A DNA stretch of 5,530 bases from an uncultured Agitococcus sp. Its GTDB lineage: Bacteria > Pseudomonadota > Gammaproteobacteria > Pseudomonadales > Moraxellaceae. A model generated the notes under the pieces. That model saw only the letters and a list, made by a program, of their open reading frames with translations. It had not been told where the DNA came from and did no database searches. A program made the translations under genes and the position numbers. Where the stretch lies: contig NZ_CALETI010000354.1 in NCBI RefSeq assembly GCF_937920075.1, forward strand, positions 1 to 5,530, given 5' to 3'. Shown here one piece after another: positions 1 through 5,530 of this stretch; the stretch's first letter is position 1, and each line of letters starts with the position of its first letter.

Positions 1-3000
1 TTTTAACCCACTCACCATTCAAGTCTTTGATGTTTTTAACAACAGCATGGCCTTTGTCATTGATTTCAACCTGATAACGCTCATCTTGTTTTGCGCGTTC
101 AATGGCTGCTGGCTGCTTATAAACAATCTCCTCGCCATTTTTAATACGCTCAACAACTTTGTTGTGTGCCGCCTCAGTGATTGCCTGTGCAGTTTTATCC
201 ATTGCGCTCGCAATTTGTTCAGCATCGGTTTTAGGTGCGGTCTGTGGTGCGCTATTACCGCCTATAGGCGATACAGGCTTAGGCGCAACAGGCTCTACAG
301 GTACACCGCCATTATCATTGTCGGGGTTTTTCTTGTTAAAATTCTCTTTTTTGATTGCTGCTTGTGTTTTTTCTGCTGCATTTTTGCCAGTAAATGATTG
401 AACCTCATCTCCCCAGTTAATGTCATAGCCTTTTTCTGTTTTGGTAACTGTAGCGGTAGCATCAGGGAATTGAGAATGGGCATATTCACCTGAAAGGTCA
501 TCAACAATAGGTTGTTCTACTTTAGTGACAATGGGTTCTACAGTAGGGCTAGTTGTTGAGTTAACCTGTTCCTTACGCATTTCAATGTAAGCTTCAAGAG
601 CATCAACACCTGACTGCCTAATGAAGAAGGTTGCATCAAAAGCACCAAACATCACCTTATGCATAATATCTATTGTACTATCCCCTCGCTTTATTCCATT
701 ATTTATAATCCTCTTTACCAGTTTTTGTACAAGTGCGTTATCAGCATCATGCTCTTTATCAGTATGTTTTTTACCATCATGGTAATAAGCCTGTGCGCCA
801 ATAGTAGCAAAATCATTTGCATCCCAATCTTCAATAGGTTTAGCAAAAACCTCTGCATAGGCTTCTTCTAAGCGTGGTCTACGCGCTGATTTACTCTGTT
901 TAGCTGCTTGTGTAGGCTCTTGCTTGCTTTCTGTCATTTCCTGATTAACAACAGGCTTAACTTCTTCAACAGGCGCAATCGCATAGCCACCCTCAACAGG
1001 CACAACAGAATGAGTGTCTTTCGATACAGTTGGCTCATTTTTGCGTCTTGGCTTCTTGGTTGCTTTGTTAGCTAAGGCTTGTTGTGCTACTTGCTCAGTA
1101 GGGAATGGTTTACCATCTTGGCGCACAATATAAGCATCACCAATATAAGAACCAACGCCACGGTCACGCTGCGTATTGGCTGCATTACTTACGTCAACCT
1201 TTAACCCACTTGGTACAGAAACATCATTGTTGCGTGGCTTTTGTGGCACGTTGTTTTCTGTAGTTTGTGTCGTATTGCCTTGAGCGTCAGTCACCATCAC
1301 GTTATTAGGTGCTGGCAAGGTTAAAGGTTCAGTTGGCTTAGCTTGTTCTTGGTTTTTTACTGGCTTCTTGCTGGTTAAACTTGCCCAAGCATTAGCTAAA
1401 TCAATCGCGCTAGTCACACCATGCTTTTTACCGACATTCTTCCAATCACTGTATGTTGCATTGGGATTGCTTTCATATAGTGCGGCCATATCTGCATTAA
1501 AAGCAGACTGTTTTTTCTTTGCCTGTGCTTGTTTGTTGGCTTCGGCCTCTTTTGCCTTAGTTGCTTTTTCTGCTTCTTTAGCGCGTGTTTCAACGGTCTT
1601 AAACGCATTGTTGAATAGCTTGTCAGCCTCAGTCTTGTCGTAACCCTCAAGTATAGATAACATTGAGCTTGTGTCGTTTTCTGCGGCAAGTTCGGCTAAT
1701 GTGTTTTCTAATTGCTGTTGTTCGGTTAATTTTTCACGTTGAACATCTTTAGTCTTTTGTTGCGCCTGAGACTTATTAAAAGCATCAACTTTAGCTTGCT
1801 TTTCTGCCTGTGCTTTTTGAATCTTAATATCATTATTGCGCTTGGCAATTGCTAGCAATAACTCGTTTAAAGACACTTTATGTTTATCAGCAACATCTGG
1901 CGACATAACACTTGCCTTGCGATTGCCTTTAGCATCAAAATGTTCATCAACGGCCAATTCTAAAGGCGTTTTAGGCTGTCCATTTGCTTGTTGTGGCTTG
2001 GCTTTAGCGTTTTTACGCTCTGCAAAAACTTCTCTTAACAACAACTCTTTTTGGGTATCGTCTAAGCCTAATTGATTTACTTCATTAAGCAATACTTCTT
2101 CATTGTCAGCAAACGCGGATAAACCTTTAATCATATTGGTGCGCTGTGCTTTAACTAAAGCCTCTTGTTGTGCTTTGTTGTTTAGCTCGGCTTGCTTGGC
2201 TTCTTCGGCTAGTTTGGCTCGTGCAACAATGCCTTTTAAATCATTCGCTAAAAGGTCTTGTTGTTCTTGCTCGGTAAACGATTGCTTAAAGGCTGCATCA
2301 TATTGGCTAAATTGGTTATTAGCCTTTAACCGCGCGTCTGTGGCCTGTGCAAGTATTTCCTCGCTTTCAGGTGTCGGATTAGCTTCGTGTGCTGCCTGTG
2401 CTTGTGCTTCGGCTTGCTTGGCATCTTCAAAGGCGTTAAAAGAGTCTTGGTATTGTTTAGGAATATCCTGTTTTGGTACAGAATTAAGAATAGATTTTGC
2501 TAAATCATCTGCTGTTGGTGCTTCGTTGTTTTTGTCACCATCACCAAACAAATACAAACTACCCGCTTGTACAGAACCCATACCCGCGCCCAATACCGCG
2601 CCAGCCGCCGCCTGCTTTCCTACATCTTTAAATGTATCGCGTGTTGGAGCATAAGTTTGTTGTGCGCCTATGTTTGCACCGATAGGCGAACCAGCCTCAT
2701 CAACGGTTTCTTCAATAATGTTTCTTGTTAAATGGCCGCCAGCCGCTTTTAATCCCTGTTTGCTTAACCCTTTGATAGACTCGCCCATCAACAAGTTTGT
2801 TAATGCAGCATCTCCTTTTAAGCCGATTAACCCTGCCAAAGCACTTGTTGTTGCACCTGAATCAGCCGCTATCCTTGCCGCTTGGTATCTACTAGCTGCG
2901 CCTGAATTTTTATCGACTTTAGAGGGGTCAGGGTCTCTATCCTCATTAAAGGCTAATTCCTCTTCTGCATTGTAGTCTCTAACATATTTTGAATCTTGCA

Positions 3001-3622
3001 GTGATTGTTCTCTTGCTTGTTGACCACCAACAGCCGATTGATAACCAACGCCTGCTAAAGCGATTGCTCCGCGATTATCCACGCCCAATTTATTAGTTAA
3101 TTTTTTACCTAGTTTTGAGGATAAGCCTCTTGCACCAAGAATCATTGGCACTAATTGCGGAGCTTGTGAAACAACTTCTCTTAACGTATAACTCGGATTT
3201 TGTGCATACACCTCTAACGCATCTAATGCACCAACTGCATCATTTGCTAATTTGTCTTGGGCTTTGGCTTTTGCTGATTTTTGTTGTTGCCAGTAATCAG
3301 CACCCTCTTTTAGCTTTTGTTGGCCTTGCTGCAAAATCGTATTTGCCTCTAAATACGCTTTGGCAATACGATTTTTTTCTGCTTGTGAGGTTAAACGAGA
3401 CAATGGCGACAATGGTGATGTTACGTCTTCCACTTCTCTACGAGTAGGCTTACCTTTGGCTATTCGCAAAGCATCACCAATAATGCTGTCATCCATAACA
3501 CCTAAAATATTATCCACTAATTCATTAGAAACTTTAGCCATTCCTTTGGGAGTATCCATCCACTCCGCTTCACCTGATAAATCTAAAGCATTGTCAAAAT
3601 CTTCTGATGTAAATTTAGCCAT
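1..3622 (-). CDS. Giant phage virion/ejection-type (polyvalent-like) protein, 3' end beyond the window
   Basis: One frame stays open for 1207 codons from ATG at 3622 and runs off at position 1; I translated it fully and met no stop. The start MAKFTSEDF is favoured by GGAG ten bases upstream and by the TAATG overlap with the preceding gene. Domains seen in order: acidic/helical N-terminus (1-65); a PLSPLSRLTSQAEK stretch then helices (69-147); Gly/Ala-rich, membrane-active-looking segment (148-355); long Ala/Gln/Lys/Glu coiled-coil region (395-720); Pro/Asn linkers with short Y-x-V modules near 826-853 and 1062-1093; a compact globular-looking insert (920-1020); Pro-rich linker (1100-1130). 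No signal peptide and no catalytic motif are visible. Large size, low-complexity helices and position after two smaller structural genes resemble podovirus internal virion proteins or large polyvalent phage proteins, which are ejected with the DNA. Coding status is near certain; the role is inferred from architecture only. Confidence 0.93.
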   Translation of the reverse strand, partial: MAKFTSEDFDNALDLSGEAEWMDTPKGMAKVSNELVDNILGVMDDSIIGDALRIAKGKPTRREVEDVTSPLSPLSRLTSQAEKNRIAKAYLEANTILQQGQQKLKEGADYWQQQKSAKAKAQDKLANDAVGALDALEVYAQNPSYTLREVVSQAPQLVPMILGARGLSSKLGKKLTNKLGVDNRGAIALAGVGYQSAVGGQQAREQSLQDSKYVRDYNAEEELAFNEDRDPDPSKVDKNSGAASRYQAARIAADSGATTSALAGLIGLKGDAALTNLLMGESIKGLSKQGLKAAGGHLTRNIIEETVDEAGSPIGANIGAQQTYAPTRDTFKDVGKQAAAGAVLGAGMGSVQAGSLYLFGDGDKNNEAPTADDLAKSILNSVPKQDIPKQYQDSFNAFEDAKQAEAQAQAAHEANPTPESEEILAQATDARLKANNQFSQYDAAFKQSFTEQEQQDLLANDLKGIVARAKLAEEAKQAELNNKAQQEALVKAQRTNMIKGLSAFADNEEVLLNEVNQLGLDDTQKELLLREVFAERKNAKAKPQQANGQPKTPLELAVDEHFDAKGNRKASVMSPDVADKHKVSLNELLLAIAKRNNDIKIQKAQAEKQAKVDAFNKSQAQQKTKDVQREKLTEQQQLENTLAELAAENDTSSMLSILEGYDKTEADKLFNNAFKTVETRAKEAEKATKAKEAEANKQAQAKKKQSAFNADMAALYESNPNATYSDWKNVGKKHGVTSAIDLANAWASLTSKKPVKNQEQAKPTEPLTLPAPNNVMVTDAQGNTTQTTENNVPQKPRNNDVSVPSGLKVDVSNAANTQRDRGVGSYIGDAYIVRQDGKPFPTEQVAQQALANKATKKPRRKNEPTVSKDTHSVVPVEGGYAIAPVEEVKPVVNQEMTESKQEPTQAAKQSKSARRPRLEEAYAEVFAKPIEDWDANDFATIGAQAYYHDGKKHTDKEHDADNALVQKLVKRIINNGIKRGDSTIDIMHKVMFGAFDATFFIRQSGVDALEAYIEMRKEQVNSTTSPTVEPIVTKVEQPIVDDLSGEYAHSQFPDATATVTKTEKGYDINWGDEVQSFTGKNAAEKTQAAIKKENFNKKNPDNDNGGVPVEPVAPKPVSPIGGNSAPQTAPKTDAEQIASAMDKTAQAITEAAHNKVVERIKNGEEIVYKQPAAIERAKQDERYQVEINDKGHAVVKNIKDLNGEWVK
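2188..2209 (-). repeat. Copy 1 of a short imperfect repeat encoding EEAKQAE
   Basis: The plus strand contains cggcttgcttggc followed by ttcttcggc; a near-identical run (cggcttgcttggc then atcttc) occurs at 2410-2428. Both are read in the same frame and encode E/D-A-K-Q-A-E within the coiled-coil region. It may be duplication or simply biased codon choice in a low-complexity protein. Confidence 0.4.
2410..2428 (-). repeat. Copy 2 of the short imperfect repeat, encoding EDAKQAE
   Basis: It shares 13 identical bases (cggcttgcttggc) with the copy at 2188-2209, then diverges by one substitution before continuing tcttc. Same frame and same helix type as copy 1. Confidence 0.4.
2558..3181 (-). other. 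Gly/Ala-rich, membrane-active-looking segment of the giant protein
   Basis: This covers residues 148-355. It contains successive short Gly/Ala/Leu helices: VPMILGARGLSSKLG, GAIALAGVGYQSAVGG, SGATTSALAGLIGLKG and AAAGAVLGAGMGSVQAG. They are broken by a charged loop (about 208-240) and an acidic patch (NIIEETVDEAG, 301-311). The helices are too short and glycine-rich for ordinary transmembrane spans. Large podovirus virion proteins often carry a comparable Gly/Ala block with an acidic 'EE' element, and it is thought to act on membranes during DNA entry. That function is inferred here. Confidence 0.55.
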
Positions 3623-4236
3623 TATTCTATTACTCCAGCATTAACAAATGCTCGTTTTAACTGTTGGTTAGACCAAGTTGGATTAGATTTTCTAAGTTCT
3701 GCAATAGCACTACTTAATTGTTCTTTTGTGGTGATGTTTCTATTTTTAATCCATTGATTAACAGTCAACTTTTGTTGATTGCTTTGTGGGCTTTCTGTTT
3801 CTGTAGTCACAGGTTTATTCTTTTTGTTTGCATTTTTCCACTGCCCAACACTTCTTACAGTAAGCGGTTTATTATTCTCATCTGCCCAAGCCATAAAATC
3901 TTGCAAACCTTGCTCATCTCTTGTTGTTATTTGTTTTGTTCCACCGCCATATTTTTCAGTCACAGTTTCCTTTTTGTCAAACATAGATAACGCAACAGGC
4001 GACATCTCTTTTTCAGTTGTTGAGCTGATAATAGGCAAGCCATCAGGCGTTAAAACACTGATTGTTTTGCCTGTTACTGGGTCAATGCCATAAGTGCCAG
4101 TAGGACTTTCTTTAAAAATTAATGAGCGAGGCGTATAACGCTCAGTCTCTTTTTTTAGTCTAATGGCATTGTCTGTTTGGACACCGCTTAATTTGACTTC
4201 GTTATTATACTGACGTTGTCTTTGTCTATTTCTGCT
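3622..4236 (-). CDS. C-terminal part of the frameshift-split structural protein (-1 frame)
   Basis: This frame is open from just after TAA 4239-4237 to TAA 3624-3622. It contains no ATG, GTG or TTG between 4236 and TTG at 4038, and that TTG has no Shine-Dalgarno. The residues before 4038 nevertheless look like real protein (for example GTYGIDPVTGKTISVLTPDG), so it is better read as the continuation of the 4769 frame after a -1 shift. If the shift falls at 4215 this part adds 197 residues. Its first third is charged helix followed by a beta-like Gly/Pro/Thr stretch. The last 90 residues hold two related-looking segments beginning LTVRSVGQWKNANKK and LTVNQWIKNRNITTK, separated by a Thr/Ser/Gln linker, and end in a helical tail (AIAELRKSNPTWSNQQLKRAF). 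An independently started 138-residue protein from TTG 4038 is the alternative and seems weaker. The stop overlaps the next gene's ATG, suggesting translational coupling. Confidence 0.75.
   Translation of the reverse strand, partial: SRNRQRQRQYNNEVKLSGVQTDNAIRLKKETERYTPRSLIFKESPTGTYGIDPVTGKTISVLTPDGLPIISSTTEKEMSPVALSMFDKKETVTEKYGGGTKQITTRDEQGLQDFMAWADENNKPLTVRSVGQWKNANKKNKPVTTETESPQSNQQKLTVNQWIKNRNITTKEQLSSAIAELRKSNPTWSNQQLKRAFVNAGVIE
3633..3636 (-). promoter_or_regulatory. Ribosome binding site of the giant gene
   Basis: GGAG sits within the last codons of the middle gene, ten bases before ATG 3622. It supports that ATG as the start of the giant frame. Spacing is slightly long and the core is only four bases, so the TAATG stop/start overlap probably contributes by translational coupling. 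Confidence 0.7.
4188..4236 (-). other. Frameshift zone inside the middle structural gene
   Basis: This is the 49-base stretch where both the upstream frame and the -1 frame are open. A smooth join is obtained by re-reading base 4215, so that ...IDKDN is followed by RQYNNEVKLSGV; this equals the loss of one C from an original AACCGT. No canonical X-XXY-YYZ slippery heptamer is present. The nearest thing is AAATTAA at the upstream frame's own stop (4194-4188), which fits the pattern only imperfectly. A single-base deletion, natural or from sequencing, is therefore the simplest explanation; recoding is possible but not supported by a motif. Confidence 0.75.
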
Positions 4237-4769
4237 TTAGTTTTTTGTTCATGTTCCCAATGTTTTATAGGGTCATAGCTATTGATAAACCCCTCAATCA
4301 TTTTGTCTTTGTTTAATGATTTTGATACGGGCTTTCCGTCTGCGCCATAAGTCAAGAAAGTGATGTTTCCTTTATCATCAAGTAACACATTGCCTTTGGC
4401 ATCGCGCCTAAATGCGCCTTTACCCATATAGCCAATATCGTTATAGGTTTTTTCTAATGCGTTATAGCCTTCTTGGTCATTACCCATTGCAAAAGGACGC
4501 GCAAAACCTTCCCATTGCTTGCGAAAGTTATCTTCTTTTTCTTGCAGTATCTTGTCCCTGTCAGCCTTAGCTTGCTCCTGATTCAACTGAAACTGGTTTG
4601 TTTTCATTGATAACGCATTAGCAGCCTGTTGGTCAGTGAATTGCTGCTTTTGCATCTCAAAACGCTCTGTTTCGCGTTGGTCAATAACGTCTTGACGCTC
4701 TTGCTGTTTACGCGCATTTAAACCTTGTAAGAAGCCTGTGGCTAAGTTTTCAATACCTGCAATAGCCAT
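4188..4769 (-). CDS. Coiled-coil phage structural protein, N-terminal part of a frameshift-split gene
   Basis: The ATG at 4769 lies nine bases after a strong AGGAG, giving a 193-residue frame that stops at TAA 4190-4188. Residues 1-18 (MAIAGIENLATGFLQGL) form an amphipathic helix without a cleavage site. Residues 19-90 are a Gln/Glu/Arg/Lys-rich coiled coil. Residues 95-150 look like a small folded part with two Asp/Gly turns (RDAKGNV, DDKGNITFLTYGADGKP). Residues 151-185 return to charged helix (SYDPIKHWEHEQK). The last eight residues (VSIITKSN) look unlike the rest, and coding resumes in the -1 frame, so the natural product is probably about 382 residues ending at 3622. This combination of N-terminal helix, coiled coil and a short 'YxDG' beta part is typical of medium-sized virion proteins just upstream of giant ejection proteins in podovirus-like genomes (compare T7 gp15 by position). 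No enzyme motif is seen. Function is inferred. Confidence 0.85.
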   Translation of the reverse strand: MAIAGIENLATGFLQGLNARKQQERQDVIDQRETERFEMQKQQFTDQQAANALSMKTNQFQLNQEQAKADRDKILQEKEDNFRKQWEGFARPFAMGNDQEGYNALEKTYNDIGYMGKGAFRRDAKGNVLLDDKGNITFLTYGADGKPVSKSLNKDKMIEGFINSYDPIKHWEHEQKTKAEIDKDNVSIITKSN

Positions 4770-4778
4770 GATTAGTAA

Positions 4779-4783
4779 CTCCT
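4779..4783 (-). promoter_or_regulatory. Ribosome binding site of the middle structural gene
   Basis: AGGAG lies nine bases before ATG 4769 in the only intergenic gap of the window (15 bases). It overlaps a tandem stop: the upstream gene ends TAA TAG, and the AG of the second, in-frame TAG is the first part of the AGGAG. Ribosomes ending the upstream gene therefore finish on top of this site, which favours reinitiation. Confidence 0.85.
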
Positions 4784-4784
4784 A

Positions 4785-5530
4785 TTATCTATACAAATCA
4801 GAAGGCAAAAAAGCTTGTTTTTGCTGAGGTAGAAATTGATTAAGCTCATTAATCCCAGTTAGACCGTTTAAACCAGTTGTAAGCATTGGAGATAACGCAT
4901 TTGCTTTTTTTGCATTTTGAAAAACTGTGCTTGGCTGTACATTTGTAGTAGGAATACCCGAGGTCTGAATGTTTGGTTGTGCAGCACCCAAACCACCTAA
5001 ATACTGAGCGCCAATAGCACCCGCCACATCAAACAAAGAGCCTGCTTGTTGCTTTTTTTGCGCTGCGGTATTGTTGTAATTGTTCATTAGTTGATTGTTT
5101 GCCTGAGTAACACCTTGAGCCGACATATTCATTTGGTTAATGCCAAGATTGTTTACATAAGAACGTCTATCCCAAGTCTGTTGCTCGGCATTGCGTCTTT
5201 CGGCTTCGCGGTTTGTGGTGATGTTGCCAGCCGTAGCTAATGCTTTAGACAGCCCCATTTGACGACCCATAGCATCAGCACGACCACTGTTAGGGTTAAT
5301 GCCTAAGCGTTGTTGCTGTCTGCGCTGTGCTTCTTCGGCATTAGTAAATTGTGTAGCCACATCGCCTGTTGCACGAGACGTTACGCCGCCTAAGTCAGCA
5401 ACCACGCCCTTGTTGGCTGCATCAACTTGCATCTGCTCTAGGCCGCCATACATGGTTTTGTAGTCGTTATAGCGTTTCTTGTTAAATTCAAACTGTTCGC
5501 GCTGCAAAGCTAATGCTTCTTTGGCTGATT
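4785..5530 (-). CDS. Gln/Asn-rich virion-associated protein, 5' end beyond the window
   Basis: The frame is already open at 5530 (reading SAKEALALQREQFEFNKK) and ends at TAA 4787-4785, so 247 residues are visible and the true start is outside. A TTG at 5507 would be an in-frame start but lacks a Shine-Dalgarno and lies inside an uninterrupted helix, so I reject it as the start. The visible part opens with a charged helix (QREQFEFNKKRYNDYKTMYG). It then has an Arg/Gln-rich section containing RLGINPNSGR, followed by a long helix rich in Arg, Asn and Gln (REAERRNAEQQTWDRRSYVNN). After that come an Asn/Gln-rich stretch, a Gly/Ala hydrophobic segment (LFDVAGAIGAQYLGGLGAA) and a loose Thr/Asn/Leu tail ending FLPSDLYR. 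From memory, the NPxSGR motif followed by Ala/Arg/Asn helices recurs in small tail or internal proteins of podovirus-like phages; I cannot name the family. By position it could match T7 gp14 or P22 gp7, proteins ejected with DNA. No catalytic motif is visible. Confidence 0.9.
   Translation of the reverse strand, partial: SAKEALALQREQFEFNKKRYNDYKTMYGGLEQMQVDAANKGVVADLGGVTSRATGDVATQFTNAEEAQRRQQQRLGINPNSGRADAMGRQMGLSKALATAGNITTNREAERRNAEQQTWDRRSYVNNLGINQMNMSAQGVTQANNQLMNNYNNTAAQKKQQAGSLFDVAGAIGAQYLGGLGAAQPNIQTSGIPTTNVQPSTVFQNAKKANALSPMLTTGLNGLTGINELNQFLPQQKQAFLPSDLYR

Larger units (their letters stand above)
1463..2440 (-). other. Coiled-coil, Ala/Gln/Lys/Glu-rich region of the giant protein
   Basis: Residues 395-720 form at least four blocks of near-continuous charged helix: near 401-415 (AKQAEAQAQAAHEA), 468-495 (RAKLAEEAKQAELNN), 600-640 (IQKAQAEKQAKVDAF) and 680-705 (RAKEAEKATKAKEAEANKQ). 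Less biased sequence lies between them, for example 500-595. The low-complexity codons give long antisense open frames on the plus strand that are not genes. The blocks probably form an extended rod or an oligomeric coiled coil. Confidence 0.65.

Noticed and set aside
47..397. Plus-strand open frame that looks like a hydrophobic Cys/Phe-rich membrane protein
   Set aside because: It is read in the phase exactly complementary to the giant gene; the hydrophobicity is a mirror of Lys/Glu/Ala codons. No ribosome binding site is seen.
1414..1689. Minus-strand open frame of 91 codons
   Set aside because: It is a shifted frame inside the giant gene, with Arg/Lys/Leu/Thr-biased composition and no initiation signal.
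2103..2654. Plus-strand open frame of 183 codons
   Set aside because: It lies antisense to the coiled-coil part of the giant gene, starts at TTG without a Shine-Dalgarno, and its Cys/Ala/Ser-rich composition is what the complement of Ala/Gln/Lys/Glu codons gives.
1..3622. Search for lytic transglycosylase, protease, helicase or ADP-ribosyltransferase motifs in the giant protein
   Set aside because: None of the characteristic motifs could be found in the visible 1207 residues, so no enzymatic activity is claimed.
3622..4038. Independent 138-residue gene starting at TTG 4038
   Set aside because: No Shine-Dalgarno precedes it and protein-like sequence continues in frame upstream to about 4215, so it is more likely the end of a frameshifted gene.
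4204..4209. Perfect minus-strand TATAAT, a possible -10 promoter element
   Set aside because: No TTGACA-like element lies 16-18 bases upstream; the nearest candidate, TAGACA, is only 13 bases away. It sits within coding sequence of an AT-rich gene.
1..5530. CRISPR array, tRNA, terminator hairpin or insertion-sequence ends
   Set aside because: Coding frames cover all but 15 bases, and no regularly spaced repeats, cloverleaf, hairpin with U-tract or terminal inverted repeats were seen.

Overview
The window is wall-to-wall coding DNA, and every supportable gene is on the minus strand, so transcription runs from position 5530 down to 1. There is no host housekeeping gene, RNA gene, transposase or CRISPR array. 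Base composition is moderately AT-rich (roughly 40% GC by eye), with GCA, CAA, TTA and AAA as favoured codons. The gene types and tight packing suggest part of the virion-protein (late) operon of a tailed phage or prophage, most likely a podovirus-like one, in a bacterial host I cannot name from this sequence.

Layout in the direction of transcription. (1) Positions 5530 to 4785 hold the 3' part (247 codons visible) of a Gln/Asn-rich, coiled-coil virion-associated protein whose start is outside the window. (2) After a 15-base gap with a clear Shine-Dalgarno comes a second structural gene, 4769 to 3622. It is split by a frame change between 4236 and 4188: the first 193-codon frame stops at 4188, while coding-quality sequence continues in the -1 frame to 3622. 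Rejoined, it would encode about 382 residues. (3) The stop of that gene overlaps the start of the third by one base (TAATG at 3622). The third gene is a giant reading frame, open for 1207 codons from 3622 to position 1 and running off the window. This one frame fills two thirds of the window and is its main content.

The three genes in a row (small Gln/Asn-rich protein, medium coiled-coil protein, giant Ala/Gln/Lys-rich protein with a Gly/Ala-rich segment) match the general plan of podovirus internal or ejection proteins such as T7 gp14-gp15-gp16 or P22 gp7-gp20-gp16. Those leave the capsid with the genome and help it cross the cell envelope. This assignment rests on order, size and composition, not on a recognised catalytic domain. 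No enzymatic motif (transglycosylase, protease, helicase, ADP-ribosyltransferase) is visible in the 1207 residues; any such domain would lie beyond position 1.

The points most worth checking are the frameshift in the middle gene (sequencing error, true mutation or recoding), the modular make-up of the giant protein (small repeated modules and an insert with different codon use), and the identity of its missing C-terminus.
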